This document shows, piece by piece, positions 45,265 through 55,457 of a DNA stretch of 64,000 bases. Position 1 is the stretch's first letter. Every line of letters begins with the position of its first letter. The notes beneath the pieces were generated by a model. That model ran no database searches. It was not told the origin of the DNA and saw nothing but the letters and a program-made list of their open reading frames with translations. This DNA is from Cytophagales bacterium (GTDB lineage Bacteria > Bacteroidota > Bacteroidia > Cytophagales > Cyclobacteriaceae): assembly GCA_017303805.1 (NCBI GenBank), contig JAFLBQ010000004.1, positions 310,001 through 374,000 on the forward strand. The letters run 5' to 3'. The translations under genes and the position numbers were made by a program.

Positions 45265-46596
45265 TTACATGTTCTTAACCACTTCCTGCGCAAACTCAGA
45301 GCACTTAAGGAGTGTAGCTCCCTCCATCAACCGATGAAAATCATACGTTACGCGTTTGGACGAAATTGCTTTTTCTAATCCTTTATTGATCAGATCGGCT
45401 GCTTCCTGCCAACCCATATATTCCAACATCATTACACCCGAAAGAATTACCGAGCCGGGGTTTACTTTATCCTGACCGGCATACTTAGGCGCGGTGCCGT
45501 GGGTAGCTTCGAAAATAGCATGGCCGGTGATGTAGTTAATATTGGCACCCGGTGCAATTCCAATACCGCCCACCTGGGCAGCCAGGGCATCGCTCAGGTA
45601 ATCGCCATTCAAATTCAGGGTAGCGATTACTTCAAAGTCATCGGGGCGGGTAAGCACTTGCTGCAGGGTGATGTCGGCAATCGAATCTTTGATTAACACT
45701 TTTCCGGAAGCAAGCGCGGCCTTCTGTTCGGCATTCGCTGCCTCTTCACCTTTCTCCTTCTTGGTTTTCTCCCATTCGTTCCAGGTATATACTTTATCGC
45801 CAAAGTATTCTTTGGCCACGGCATAGCCCCAATCGCGGAAAGCACCTTCGGTAAATTTCATAATGTTACCCTTATGCACCAGCGTTACCGACTTGCGCTT
45901 AAACTTAATGGCATACGAAATAGCGCTGTGAATCAGGCGCACGCTACCGCTCCAGCTAACGGGCTTTATACCAATACCCACATTTACATCAGTATTTACA
46001 TTTGTGGCGCCTACCGATTTCCAAAATGCTTCGGATTTTTCTTTTGAGTTGAAACGAATCTTGTTGAACTCTTTAGGAAATTCTTTCGCCAGGAAGTCTA
46101 ATACCTTTTGCGACTCGGGTGTGCCGGCCGCAAACTCAATGCCTGCATAAATGTCTTCGGTGTTTTCGCGGAAGATGACCATATCTACCGCACCAGGATT
46201 TTTTACCGGAGAGGGAACTCCGTTATACCAGCGCACCGGGCGCAGGCACACGTACAAATCCAATATCTGCCTTAAGGCAACATTTAATGAACGAATTCCA
46301 CCACCTACCGGAGTTGAAAGCGGGCCTTTAATACCCACCAGGTAATCGCGGAAAGCATCTAAGGTTTCATCGGGCAACCAATTGCCCACCTGGTTAAACG
46401 ACTTTTCTCCGGCCAGCACTTCCTTCCAGTTAATCTTGCGCTTTCCACCATAGGCTTTGGCTACGGCTGCATCGAATACGCTTTGGGAGGCTTTCCAAAT
46501 ATCCGTACCGGTGCCATCGCCTTCTATAAAAGGAATTACCGGGTTATCGGGTACAGTTAGTTTGCCGTTGCTGATGGTTATTTTCTGCTCGCTCAT
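45265..46596 (-). CDS. icd: Isocitrate dehydrogenase (NADP-dependent)
   Basis: A 443-residue TCA-cycle enzyme. The substrate loop RSLNVALRQ carries the phosphorylatable serine and arginines, and [18 protein letters not shown] and [16 protein letters not shown] hold metal ligands. [17 protein letters not shown] near the C-terminus is the NADP-specificity segment (Lys-Tyr). It is convergent with the DUF5686 gene. Confidence 0.95.
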   Translation of the reverse strand: MSEQKITISNGKLTVPDNPVIPFIEGDGTGTDIWKASQSVFDAAVAKAYGGKRKINWKEVLAGEKSFNQVGNWLPDETLDAFRDYLVGIKGPLSTPVGGGIRSLNVALRQILDLYVCLRPVRWYNGVPSPVKNPGAVDMVIFRENTEDIYAGIEFAAGTPESQKVLDFLAKEFPKEFNKIRFNSKEKSEAFWKSVGATNVNTDVNVGIGIKPVSWSGSVRLIHSAISYAIKFKRKSVTLVHKGNIMKFTEGAFRDWGYAVAKEYFGDKVYTWNEWEKTKKEKGEEAANAEQKAALASGKVLIKDSIADITLQQVLTRPDDFEVIATLNLNGDYLSDALAAQVGGIGIAPGANINYITGHAIFEATHGTAPKYAGQDKVNPGSVILSGVMMLEYMGWQEAADLINKGLEKAISSKRVTYDFHRLMEGATLLKCSEFAQEVVKNM

Positions 46597-46693
46597 TTTA
46601 TTTAATGGTTAAATAATTCTTTTTGATTTTTTGAGTCGCGAAAAATAGGAAAAATCTACGGTTCGCTCCATGAGAAATTGCGTTTGGTTTTCT

Positions 46694-47515
46694 TCAATAC
46701 TTTTCGTCTGTGCTGGGAAATGAATTTGCCTTTACATCGCTCACGTAATTTCCTACGGCATCGGTAATCGTGGCGTACAAATCGGCATACCTGCGCAAAA
46801 AGCGAGGTTTAAACTGATTGGTGATTCCCAGCATATCCTGCATTACCAATACCTGGCCATCCACATCGGGGCCCGCCCCAATACCTATTACCGGAATGTG
46901 CAGGGCGGCAGTTACTTTCTTTGCCAGCTCGGCCGGAATTTTTTCAAGTACCAAGGCAAAACAGCCGCACTCTTGCAGCAGCAAAGCATCTTCCAGCAAC
47001 TTGTTGGCTTCGGCTTCAGCCCGCGCGCGCACCGTATAGGTTCCAAACTTGTAAATGGATTGAGGAGTTAAACCAAGGTGGCCCATTACCGGGACTCCGG
47101 CACTTAAAATGCGTAGCACCGAGTCTTTTACTTCGCTGCCACCTTCTAACTTAACCGCATGGCCGCCCGATTCTTTCATGATGCGGATGGCCGAGCGCAA
47201 CGCCTCGCCAGAACTTCCCTGGTAATGACCAAAGGGAATATCTACAACCACCAACGCACGCTTTACTGCCTTTACTACCGAAGTGGCATGGTAGATCATT
47301 TGATCCAAGGTAATAGGCAAGGTGGTTTCATTACCGGCCATTACATTCGAAGCCGAATCGCCTACCAGAATTACATCGATGCCGGCTCCATCTACAATGC
47401 GTGCCATGCTGTAATCGTAAGCAGTAAGCATGGCAATTTTTTCGCCCCGGTGCTTCATTTCCTGAAGTTGGTGCGTGGTTATCTTTTTTAGTTCTGATTT
47501 TTTATGAACCGACAC
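46694..47515 (-). CDS. panB: 3-methyl-2-oxobutanoate hydroxymethyltransferase
   Basis: A 273-residue (beta/alpha)8 enzyme of pantothenate synthesis that transfers a one-carbon unit to alpha-ketoisovalerate. Typical segments are [31 protein letters not shown] with a metal-binding Asp, and [14 protein letters not shown]. It is last in an Lrp-PyrR-like-panB unit, 14 bases after the previous gene. Confidence 0.95.
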   Translation of the reverse strand: MSVHKKSELKKITTHQLQEMKHRGEKIAMLTAYDYSMARIVDGAGIDVILVGDSASNVMAGNETTLPITLDQMIYHATSVVKAVKRALVVVDIPFGHYQGSSGEALRSAIRIMKESGGHAVKLEGGSEVKDSVLRILSAGVPVMGHLGLTPQSIYKFGTYTVRARAEAEANKLLEDALLLQECGCFALVLEKIPAELAKKVTAALHIPVIGIGAGPDVDGQVLVMQDMLGITNQFKPRFLRRYADLYATITDAVGNYVSDVKANSFPSTDEKY

Positions 47516-47529
47516 AAGTAAGGGGTTGT

Positions 47530-48039
47530 CTATTTCAGATACACCGCGGCATTTTTTCCCAGCACCACTTCTACGTGATCGGTAAGGGTGGTGGTAAGCG
47601 CATACCCGGTATACGTAGGGGTAACCGGAAACTGGGTGTGGCTGCGGTTAACCAATACGGCTACTTCCAGTTTTTTTATTTCAGCTTCCAGAAATGGTTT
47701 CATGGCAAACGCCAGCGTGCGACCGGTGTTTAACACATCGTCTACCAATACAATGCATTTTTTCTTCCATTCCGAGGCGGCACCATCCAGCGTTATTTCA
47801 CTTTGTACCGGAGCCACTTTATCAAGCGATACTTTGATTACTTTAACTTCGATAGGTGCGATAGCCGCTACTTCCTGGGCCAGCAAGCGGGCGAACAGGT
47901 AGCCCTGCCCATCTACACCCGCCAGTATTAAAACTTTTTCTTTAAAGTTGTTTTCATATATCTGATAGGCAATGCGCTTTATTTTCTGATTTACCTTATC
48001 AGAGTCAAGAATCAACGTGCGTGCAGCAACTTCGCTCAT
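47530..48039 (-). CDS. Phosphoribosyltransferase, PyrR-like
   Basis: A 169-residue type I phosphoribosyltransferase. The PRPP loop [17 protein letters not shown] is intact, and length and layout match PyrR ([38 protein letters not shown]). PyrR is an RNA-binding pyrimidine regulator and uracil phosphoribosyltransferase, but no pyr genes are near, so a pure phosphoribosyltransferase role is equally likely. It overlaps the Lrp gene by 4 bases. Confidence 0.82.
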   Translation of the reverse strand: MSEVAARTLILDSDKVNQKIKRIAYQIYENNFKEKVLILAGVDGQGYLFARLLAQEVAAIAPIEVKVIKVSLDKVAPVQSEITLDGAASEWKKKCIVLVDDVLNTGRTLAFAMKPFLEAEIKKLEVAVLVNRSHTQFPVTPTYTGYALTTTLTDHVEVVLGKNAAVYLK

Positions 48040-48503
48040 GGCAATGGAACAACCTTGCTGTCTTTAAAGGTAGAAAGGATAACGGTTGATTGCATGTTAT
48101 CCACCACTTCGATATTGCTTACCTTTTCCAACATCAGGTTTTGATATGCCGGAATATCGGGGGCAACTATTTTAAGAATGAAGTCGGCCTGCCCGGTAAC
48201 ATGGTGGCACTCTATTACTTCTTCAATTTGCTGAATAGCGCTAATGAATTTTGCAATGTTGTCTTTATTATGGCCCTTTAGCGAAACTGTTACAAACGTG
48301 CACACGCCCAGCCCTACGCTGGCCATATCTACCACGGCATGGTAACTTTTAATTATTCCGGAGTTTTCGAGTTTTTTTACCCGCTCTAAGGTGGGAGCCG
48401 GAGAAAGCCCAATCTCCTGGGCCAGTTGTGCATTGGTTATGTTAGAGTTGGTCTGCAGGATTTCTAAAATCTTGCGATCAGTAGCATCAAGTTTAGCTTT
48501 CAT
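48036..48503 (-). CDS. Lrp/AsnC-family transcriptional regulator
   Basis: A 155-residue regulator with N-terminal helix-turn-helix (ILEILQTNSNITNAQLAQEI, SPAPTLERVKKLENSGII) and C-terminal RAM effector domain (TVSLKGHNKDNIAKF, TGQADFILKIVAPDI). It probably binds an amino acid and may control its own unit; the operon with panB hints at branched-chain or pantothenate metabolism (inference). Confidence 0.92.
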   Translation of the reverse strand: MKAKLDATDRKILEILQTNSNITNAQLAQEIGLSPAPTLERVKKLENSGIIKSYHAVVDMASVGLGVCTFVTVSLKGHNKDNIAKFISAIQQIEEVIECHHVTGQADFILKIVAPDIPAYQNLMLEKVSNIEVVDNMQSTVILSTFKDSKVVPLP

Positions 48504-48613
48504 GGGTCATCAGAAGAAAAGGTAGATTTTGGTTCTGTGAGAAAGTAAAATTAGAAGAAAATTCCGGTATTCTGACAATGAAAGATATAAAATACCAGTA
48601 TTACCTATTGGTT
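48504..48613. other. Spacer between the polysaccharide operon and the Lrp gene
   Basis: About 110 bases. A short inverted pair GGTATT/AATACC is present, but there is no clear terminator for the polysaccharide operon. A TACCTTTT near the Lrp start is a weak -7 candidate with no -33 partner. Confidence 0.4.
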
Positions 48614-49804
48614 TTAAACAACAGTAAGTGCCGCGTAAACCTGCTGGTATTTGTTGATGCCCATCTCCAAATCGAAATAGGTTGCAGCTACCGCTCGTAA
48701 ATCGGTGCGCGGCTTTCCGAGCAGCAATTGTTCAACTGCCAGGTTTATTTCTGTTTCGGAAAAATCGTTTAGTAAAATGCCGGCCTGGTGTTTACTCAAA
48801 ATTTCAGTTGCATCGCCCCAACCTTTGTTGGTTACAACGGCTACATTCATTGCTAATAGTTCGCCCATCTTAGTAGCAGCCGATGCCATTTTTGAAAATG
48901 TGGGTTGAATAAAAAATACGGAAGCCTGTGCCATACTAATGTAGCGCGGCAACTCGGTGCGGTTTACCTCCATCGCTTTAACTCCGGGCTCCAGGGGCAC
49001 CTGGGTTACATCGGGTGTTAAAACCAGAAAGATTGCATTGGTGTGCGCTTTTAACGCCCTGTAGAATTGCAGCATCTGCTCTGTTAAATACCAACTACCC
49101 CACGAGCCGAGGTATAAAAGAACAAACGCATCGGCAGGTATGTTCAGTTGCCTGCGGAGTTCCTGCTGGCCAGGCGCCACCGTGTTCGCATCGAAGTGTT
49201 GTAAATCTACACAGGTGGGGATAACGGTAATGGGCGCAGTGCCGATTCTCCATGCCCGAATTTCGGTGGCGGCTCGGTTGGTAAGAGTAATAACATGATC
49301 GGCCTGCTCTAAAAATAGCCGTTCTTTCTTTTTGAAGTATTGATAGATACGCTCATAAATAAAACTGGATGCCGGCCACAGGTTGGACTCTCTGCGCTCA
49401 TCGGCCCAAAAGCCACGCATATCAAAAAGGTATTTTTTCTTTTTGCGCTTCTTTAAAGCAACTCCAACTAACGAGGTAAGGTAACTTCGGCAGTGCACCA
49501 CCTGATAGGGATCCTTTCGTTCCACCCATAGAGCGCGCTGGTACATGAAATATAAATTTAACAAGGGAGCTACCAGCGGTGGAAATTGAATGAAGGACAA
49601 CGGATGCCAAACAATCTTGTTCTGATCGCATAACGCTTGCACGGCCCGCTTCTGAATTTGAAAACGGTTCTTTTTCTCCCAACTGATTATAGTTATCGGG
49701 TAACCCGCTTTTGCAAGGCCGCATAAATAGGGTAAGATTTGTGATTGCCCTAACACATCGGTTAGGCCATCGGGTGTTAGGTATAGAATGTGTTTACCGC
49801 GCAT
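48614..49804 (-). CDS. Glycosyltransferase family 4
   Basis: About 396 residues, GT-B fold. N-terminal KHILYLTPDGLTDVLGQSQI is typical for group 1 transferases. The C-terminal part has VLLYLGSWGSWYLTE and TKMGELLAMNVAVVTNKGWG, the nucleotide-sugar-binding region with the EX7E-like element degenerate. I start at 49804 (MRGKHIL), overlapping the end of asnB by 11 bases; the ATG at 49831 adds nine residues. It is the last gene of the surface-polysaccharide operon. Sugar and acceptor are unknown. Confidence 0.87.
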   Translation of the reverse strand: MRGKHILYLTPDGLTDVLGQSQILPYLCGLAKAGYPITIISWEKKNRFQIQKRAVQALCDQNKIVWHPLSFIQFPPLVAPLLNLYFMYQRALWVERKDPYQVVHCRSYLTSLVGVALKKRKKKKYLFDMRGFWADERRESNLWPASSFIYERIYQYFKKKERLFLEQADHVITLTNRAATEIRAWRIGTAPITVIPTCVDLQHFDANTVAPGQQELRRQLNIPADAFVLLYLGSWGSWYLTEQMLQFYRALKAHTNAIFLVLTPDVTQVPLEPGVKAMEVNRTELPRYISMAQASVFFIQPTFSKMASAATKMGELLAMNVAVVTNKGWGDATEILSKHQAGILLNDFSETEINLAVEQLLLGKPRTDLRAVAATYFDLEMGINKYQQVYAALTVV

Positions 49805-51617
49805 GTTGCGTAAGCCAAAAATGAAGTGCAATTAAAACCCAAATGCGATGATAAAGTCCAGACTCACCGGTGTTAAATCGCGTTACTAACTTATCTACCT
49901 CCTTTGCATGAACCAATGCATACCGGTTTACAATTTCTGAGTTGAGGTACTCTTCTATCAGATAAGCCAAATCGGTTCGCAGCCAACTTTCCAGTGGAAC
50001 CCCAAAGCCCCATTTGGGCCGGTGAACCAGCTCGTGTGGCAAGTAGCGTTCCAGTAATTTTTTTAGCAAATACTTTTGTACCCGGCCACGCATTTTATAC
50101 TGCATAGGCAATGCAAATGCATAGGCCGCTACCTCATGATCCAATAATGGGCAGCGGCATTCCAATCCATAGTACATGCTGGCCCGATCTACCTTTACTA
50201 ACAAATCGTCAGGCAAGTAATAATTGAAATCAAAGAGAGCCTGGCGCTCGGCTGGAGCTTTTGAGTTAGCTGGATGTAGAAATTGAAATGGGGAATAAGA
50301 TGCAATGCTTAGCTTTTGCATTTCGGTGTTAGTGAAAAAGCCTTGCTCAATGGTAAAAATTTCCTGCGGGCTATTAGCCTGCAACATCTGGCCTGCTTTT
50401 GAAAAAGCCCGCGGCATCTTACTAAGTAAAGGTGCCATCGCCTTTCCTGCCCATTGCCAGGTTGCAATTCGCTCGGCCCACCGGTACGATCCATACCCCA
50501 AAAACAATTCATCGCCCCCATCGCCCGTAAGGGCTACTGTAACCTGCTGGCGGGTTTTTTCCGACACCATTAATGTGGGAATAGCTGAAGTGTCGGCAAA
50601 AGGCTCATCAAAATGCCCGAGATATTTGTGCATATAGCCGACAGCTTCAGGGGCTGTTAAGCTAAACGTATGGTGATCGGTGCCCAACACGCGCGCAACT
50701 CTTTCGGCATACTTACTCTCATTAAACTGGGCATCGGTAAAGGCGATATTAAATGTTTTGAGCTTGCCTTTCAGGTGCTCATTCGCCAGGGCACACACCA
50801 CCGAAGAATCGGTGCCGCCACTTAATAATGCACCAAGGGGCACATCGCTGCGCAATCTCTTCTTAACTGCATTACTGAGCAATTCACTCAGGCGGTTTGT
50901 TACCGCGATCTCATCTTCTTCGACATCGTAATTTACTTGCCCGTTAATACTCCAATAGGAATTGATTTGAATTTTACCAGGCTCTGTAACCACGCCCCAA
51001 CACGCTGCCGGCAATTTGTGAATATTTTGCCAGGCTGTTAGCGGCTCAGGTATATACCCGAGTTGCAAAAAATTAAGCAACGCTTGCGTGTTGATTTTGG
51101 GTTTGCAGGCTGGATAGGCAAGAATTGCTTTGGGCTCGGACGCAAAAACAAAAAGATTTTGGGATTGATAATAGTACAGCGGTTTTTTTCCTACCCGGTC
51201 GCGCGCAAGAAAGAGCGACCTGTTATGATGGTCGTAAATCGCCAGGGCAAACATTCCTTCCAACCTATTCAGCGCCTCCTTGCCCCAGGCTTCGTAGGCA
51301 GCCAGCAGCACTTCGGTATCGGAAGTAGTTTTAAAAACCGTGCCGCGTGCCTGTAGCTCCTTTTTTAGAATTTCATAGTTATATATTTCGCCATTGAATA
51401 CCAGGGTGTAGCGCCCCGTAGGCGAATGCATGGGTTGATTGGCGGCATCGCGCAAATCGATAATAGACAATCTTCTATGGCCTAACGCCACAGTTTGCTC
51501 CGGAGTTAAATACACGGCCTGGGCATCGGGCCCCCGGTGTGCAAGCGTGAGCGTAATTTTTTCCACCGCTGCGCGGTCGATTGGATTTATACTTACTACG
51601 CCCGTAATACCACACAT
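49794..51617 (-). CDS. asnB: Asparagine synthase (glutamine-hydrolysing) in a polysaccharide operon
   Basis: A 607-residue amidotransferase. The N-terminal Ntn glutaminase starts MCGITGVV with Cys2 as nucleophile and has LAHRGPDA and FNGEIYNY. The C-terminal synthetase has the PPi loop LLSGGTDSSVVCALA (Leu replaced by Thr) and ALTGDGGDELFLGYGSYRW. In glycan clusters AsnB-like enzymes usually amidate sugar acids or amino-acid decorations rather than serve asparagine supply, and that is likely here. It follows a GT2 gene by one base. Confidence 0.93.
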   Translation of the reverse strand: MCGITGVVSINPIDRAAVEKITLTLAHRGPDAQAVYLTPEQTVALGHRRLSIIDLRDAANQPMHSPTGRYTLVFNGEIYNYEILKKELQARGTVFKTTSDTEVLLAAYEAWGKEALNRLEGMFALAIYDHHNRSLFLARDRVGKKPLYYYQSQNLFVFASEPKAILAYPACKPKINTQALLNFLQLGYIPEPLTAWQNIHKLPAACWGVVTEPGKIQINSYWSINGQVNYDVEEDEIAVTNRLSELLSNAVKKRLRSDVPLGALLSGGTDSSVVCALANEHLKGKLKTFNIAFTDAQFNESKYAERVARVLGTDHHTFSLTAPEAVGYMHKYLGHFDEPFADTSAIPTLMVSEKTRQQVTVALTGDGGDELFLGYGSYRWAERIATWQWAGKAMAPLLSKMPRAFSKAGQMLQANSPQEIFTIEQGFFTNTEMQKLSIASYSPFQFLHPANSKAPAERQALFDFNYYLPDDLLVKVDRASMYYGLECRCPLLDHEVAAYAFALPMQYKMRGRVQKYLLKKLLERYLPHELVHRPKWGFGVPLESWLRTDLAYLIEEYLNSEIVNRYALVHAKEVDKLVTRFNTGESGLYHRIWVLIALHFWLTQHAR

Positions 51618-51618
51618 G

Positions 51619-52611
51619 CTATTTCTTGCTTAAAAATTTTTCCGGACCTAATAAAAATACCCCGGCAAACCGAACAGTCTCTTTCGCCTTTTGCTGTGTT
51701 GTCCAGAATCGAAAAAATAGTTTTGTAAACAGACCAAACGCAACCCGGAACTTCTTTTCATACAGTGCTTCGAGGTAGCTGATTTCGTTTAGCTTTTGTT
51801 GTTGCCGCGCAAGGGAGACTACACGGCTGGGCATTTGTGTTACCAGTTGATGGGTGCGCAGCAAAGTGGCTTTGCTGCGTTGCAATGTTTTGATGGCGCG
51901 GGGTAATGTGGCCGAACTGCCGCTGCTGTTCTCTCCAAAAATGCGATAGCGAAAGAGGGGTTGATGTACGTACTGAATTTTTGCATCGGGGTTGGTTAAA
52001 ATAAGATAGGCCGCCAAGGGTTGATCCTGATGTGATAGTTCGTGCCCCCAAATCTGTTGCGACCAACTTTCAAATGCCGCTACCGCCAAATAACTACGCC
52101 TGAAAGTGAGTGCACTACCCAGCCACACTCCGCGATACGATAAGATAGACTCTTTCAGCAACTCATCCTGATCTTGCTTGTGCTTTAATGCCTCAATGCG
52201 TTGCAAATTAGACTGGGTTACATCGCGCCCGGCAAGTACTGCTCCATTCGCATCCATGCGTTGGTAGGTGTGCAGCATCATCATTGCATTGGCGTGGTGT
52301 TCAAATTGCCCGCAAATTATTTGCAGTTTATCCGCCTCCCATACGTCATCGCCATCCAGCAAGGCAATTATATCGGCTTCGGTTAATTTAATCGCTTCAA
52401 TTACCGATGGTAGCACACCCTGATTAGTTGAGTTGGTAATAAGTTGAACATGAGGAAGAAATTGTTCAATTACCTGCAAGGAGTTATCCGTAGAACCATC
52501 GTTTACGACAATAATCTGATCTGCCGGGCGGGTTTGATTGAGCACACTGGTAATGGCTTGCGCCACAAAACGCTCCAGGTTATAAACAGTAACAATTACT
52601 CCAACCCTCAT
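51619..52611 (-). CDS. Glycosyltransferase family 2
   Basis: A 330-residue GT-A enzyme: VIVTVYNLERFVAQAITSVL, IIVVNDGSTDNSLQVIEQFL and the DxD-like ALLDGDDVWE. It has a C-terminal helical tail but no clear transmembrane segment. It overlaps the upstream methyltransferase by 4 bases and is followed by asnB after one base. Confidence 0.92.
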   Translation of the reverse strand: MRVGVIVTVYNLERFVAQAITSVLNQTRPADQIIVVNDGSTDNSLQVIEQFLPHVQLITNSTNQGVLPSVIEAIKLTEADIIALLDGDDVWEADKLQIICGQFEHHANAMMMLHTYQRMDANGAVLAGRDVTQSNLQRIEALKHKQDQDELLKESILSYRGVWLGSALTFRRSYLAVAAFESWSQQIWGHELSHQDQPLAAYLILTNPDAKIQYVHQPLFRYRIFGENSSGSSATLPRAIKTLQRSKATLLRTHQLVTQMPSRVVSLARQQQKLNEISYLEALYEKKFRVAFGLFTKLFFRFWTTQQKAKETVRFAGVFLLGPEKFLSKK

Positions 52612-53558
52612 GCCGCATGCTTTTGAAAATATAAATACGTGCCTTTATTAGGGCGCAACCACTTAATATAATGTGCTCTGAATTTGTTTTTTATTCCGGC
52701 CATTACACTTTGTGGATAATTTTGAAACGTAAGAGCCGGCACGGGTTGCAAGCCAGCCAGGCTGGCCATGGTGGCAAGCGATCGATGCGTAAAGGAATTG
52801 ATGTGCTCCAATGGAGCTACTACATTCAAGGAGTTTTCCGTTCCCTTGGGCGCGTTCCAATCGTTAAGCTTTAAAAGTTTTTTCAGCTTGTACGAATCCG
52901 GCACGCTGATTTTAATTAACCCCCCCGGCCGCACCAGCGTTGCCAGGTGCCGTAGCGACACCAAAGGATCTGGAATGTGTTCAAATACTTGTTCGGTGTT
53001 AATGGCATCAAAAAAATCGGGTGCGCATGCGTTAATATCAATCACCTGAATGTTGTGCGCGCGCGCATTGGCTTGGCGGGCGGGCGATAGTTCTGCTCCA
53101 TAAGCCTGGCATCCCAACGCGGCAGCCACCTTGCACCACTCGGCCCACCCCATGCCAAAATCAAGCACGCGCAAGTGATCGGGCCGTTTATTAAACCATG
53201 CAACGAGTTGCTTTACTTCCTCCACCAGATTCAGATAATAAAGCAAAGGGTGTTGCCGGCTCATTTCAAAAGTTACTGCCGGGTTAATCCATTTCTCATA
53301 CAGTACTTCCATTAGGTGGTGGCCGAGAATAAACTTTTGAAATACAAGATTGCAATCAGCACATTGGAGTAACTCAAATTTCCATCCGGTAAGCAGTTCA
53401 TGATCCACTCCACCTTGCGCCCGGTAAAATTCATCCAGGTAATTACGAATTATAGCCGACCCCTCCGGTAATGCATAGATACTGGTAAATGATTTTGCGT
53501 GACATGCCGGGCATGCCGTTCGTTCAACTATCTGTGGGTTTGCCATATACTGCACCAA
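52608..53558 (-). CDS. SAM-dependent methyltransferase with N-terminal zinc motif
   Basis: A 316-residue protein. Two cysteine pairs (CPACH near residue 18 and CADCN near 67) suggest a small zinc site. The SAM motif is LRVLDFGMGWAEWCKV, and motif IV-like INTEQVFEHIPDPLVSLRHL follows. It probably methylates a nucleotide sugar or lipid-linked glycan. The start overlaps the upstream GT4 by 35 bases; a second ATG at 53546 is possible. Confidence 0.88.
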   Translation of the reverse strand: MVQYMANPQIVERTACPACHAKSFTSIYALPEGSAIIRNYLDEFYRAQGGVDHELLTGWKFELLQCADCNLVFQKFILGHHLMEVLYEKWINPAVTFEMSRQHPLLYYLNLVEEVKQLVAWFNKRPDHLRVLDFGMGWAEWCKVAAALGCQAYGAELSPARQANARAHNIQVIDINACAPDFFDAINTEQVFEHIPDPLVSLRHLATLVRPGGLIKISVPDSYKLKKLLKLNDWNAPKGTENSLNVVAPLEHINSFTHRSLATMASLAGLQPVPALTFQNYPQSVMAGIKNKFRAHYIKWLRPNKGTYLYFQKHAA

Positions 53559-54588
53559 TGCGTTTTACAAATATAGGTTTAGAAAACAACTGTGCGCGTT
53601 GCCGCGATACAGCCGATAGTGATTCAAGTTGCTCCGGGTGCCGGATAAGCATTTTAATCTGGTGCACAAGGTCGCTAACATTAACAGGATCGAAACTAAT
53701 TGCCTGCCCTGCCACCGCTTCATTAAATTGTTCTATGTTACTACAGATAACCGGCAGGCCACTATTCATCGCCTCCAACAAGGCTAACGAAAAACCTTCA
53801 CCACCTTTGGAACCAATGATAAAAACATTGTAAGCTGAAAAAACAGCGGTAACATCGGCAACAGGATCATGAAATTGCACATTGTGCAGCTCCATTTCTT
53901 TTGCCTGCACTTTTAATTGCTCCATTCGTTGCCCGTATATGTCCAGCGTTACCGGTTGATTGCGCAACTCGTGCATTGCTTGTAATAGCATGGGGTAATT
54001 TTTATAATCATGATTGTTAGCGGTGGCTACCATGCGCAAGGGTAAATAGGGTTGCAGACTGGCTGGCGCCCCTACCCGACCGTAATTGTGAATTACTTCT
54101 ATCGGCTGTGTTGTTTTCAGTTTCGCTTGCAAATAGGTTTTTATATAGTTCGAAACGGCAATCAACTGATCGGATCGGTGTAGCAAGCGTTTCTCCAACC
54201 ACCGTGTCACGCGCGCCTTTAGCGAAGTTCCCTCCAGGCATTCGCCATGATAGGTTGCAACGCTTTTGAATTTCTTTCGAAGCAGGGTGCGCGTGAGCAA
54301 ATTCGGCACAAACATGTGGCTATGCAAAATTTGGGGTTTGTAGTGTCGCATCAACCAATTAAACTTTATCCACGTAATCGGAAAAGACCACATGCCATAA
54401 AACGGAATGCGTACCAGTGTTGCGCCCAGTGCTTCCAACTCCGGCTTAAGATCCGTTTCATTTGTCCAGTAACAGACCACATGCCGGCAATGCGGCAATG
54501 CCGCCACAATATCTACCACCACCTTTTGGGCGCCTCCCCTGAACAAGGAATCGATTACCTGTATAACTATGGGTTTTGGTGCTGCCAC
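53524..54588 (-). CDS. Glycosyltransferase family 4
   Basis: A 354-residue GT-B enzyme. N-terminal VIQVIDSLFRGGAQKVVVDI is a group 1 signature. The C-terminal GSKGGEGFSLALLEAMNSGL contains the EX7E-type catalytic/binding element (EGFSLALLE). The acceptor is unknown. It abuts the GT61 gene with no space. Confidence 0.92.
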   Translation of the reverse strand: MAAPKPIVIQVIDSLFRGGAQKVVVDIVAALPHCRHVVCYWTNETDLKPELEALGATLVRIPFYGMWSFPITWIKFNWLMRHYKPQILHSHMFVPNLLTRTLLRKKFKSVATYHGECLEGTSLKARVTRWLEKRLLHRSDQLIAVSNYIKTYLQAKLKTTQPIEVIHNYGRVGAPASLQPYLPLRMVATANNHDYKNYPMLLQAMHELRNQPVTLDIYGQRMEQLKVQAKEMELHNVQFHDPVADVTAVFSAYNVFIIGSKGGEGFSLALLEAMNSGLPVICSNIEQFNEAVAGQAISFDPVNVSDLVHQIKMLIRHPEQLESLSAVSRQRAQLFSKPIFVKRIGAVYGKPTDS

Positions 54589-55455
54589 TTAGATCGAATT
54601 TATATGATTCATTACCTGTACGATTGCGACATCGCTAATAGCAATGTTAGTGGCATGCGGATCGGTTTGGCTGTCTATAGCTACCGCACGGTATGGTAAA
54701 GATAGGTTAGCAGCTAATAGTTGGTACAACTGATTGGTGGTGCTTGCCGGCAGCAATTCAATTACAAGTTTCAGGCGGGTACAATACATCAGGTTGCTTA
54801 GCCCGGCACCGTGCATACCCACAACCATTTCGGCAGTTTGAAAAAGAGCTACCTGATCCTGCCATTTCATCTTTTCAAGATAAACAAGCTCAAACCCTTT
54901 GGCTTGTAGCTGTTTAAAAAGCGTGATTTCGTTTAGCAACTGGCGCCTGCCTGCGTACTGGCGGCTAATAAAAATTCGGGTTGCTTGTGCGGGAGGTTTT
55001 ATAGTAAGGAGTATCCGTTGCCGTAAGTCAATTAATACCGGGGGTGAAAAATACGGAATGTTAACATGCGCAATCAGTTGCTTGAACAAATAGGTTCGTG
55101 GTTCCAATACCGTAATCTGAAATCCCAGTAATTGAAGCGACTGCACCACAAATGAGTTATTATTTAAATAGCCGGGCAGAGCAACTTGCTTACAGCCGGT
55201 TTGTGCGTGCAGCAGTTGTAATTTTACCAGCACATCGAATGTCCAATGAAAGTAGGTGTCACTCCAATCGTCAAAAACCCATAGGTGTGGTTGGCGTTCA
55301 ATCGCAATACCCCAATTCCATTTCTTTAGGTTGAGCAACGTAACTTTTAGATAATTGACGGCATCCAGATTTTGCCGAATAATTTTACGCACCGGCCACA
55401 AAGGCCATTGGCAGGCAAAGGCTCCTACAACAATTGCATTTCGAAGAATGTGCAT
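54589..55455 (-). CDS. Glycosyltransferase family 61
   Basis: A 288-residue protein with the GT61/DUF563 layout: DTYFHWTFDVLVKLQLLHAQ, FISRQYAGRRQLLNE and the C-terminal VVGMHGAGLSNLMYC. Homologues include plant xylosyl/arabinosyl transferases and bacterial capsular enzymes. Specificity is not readable. It lies 2 bases after the DUF1919 gene. Confidence 0.87.
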   Translation of the reverse strand: MHILRNAIVVGAFACQWPLWPVRKIIRQNLDAVNYLKVTLLNLKKWNWGIAIERQPHLWVFDDWSDTYFHWTFDVLVKLQLLHAQTGCKQVALPGYLNNNSFVVQSLQLLGFQITVLEPRTYLFKQLIAHVNIPYFSPPVLIDLRQRILLTIKPPAQATRIFISRQYAGRRQLLNEITLFKQLQAKGFELVYLEKMKWQDQVALFQTAEMVVGMHGAGLSNLMYCTRLKLVIELLPASTTNQLYQLLAANLSLPYRAVAIDSQTDPHATNIAISDVAIVQVMNHINSI

Positions 55456-55457
55456 AC

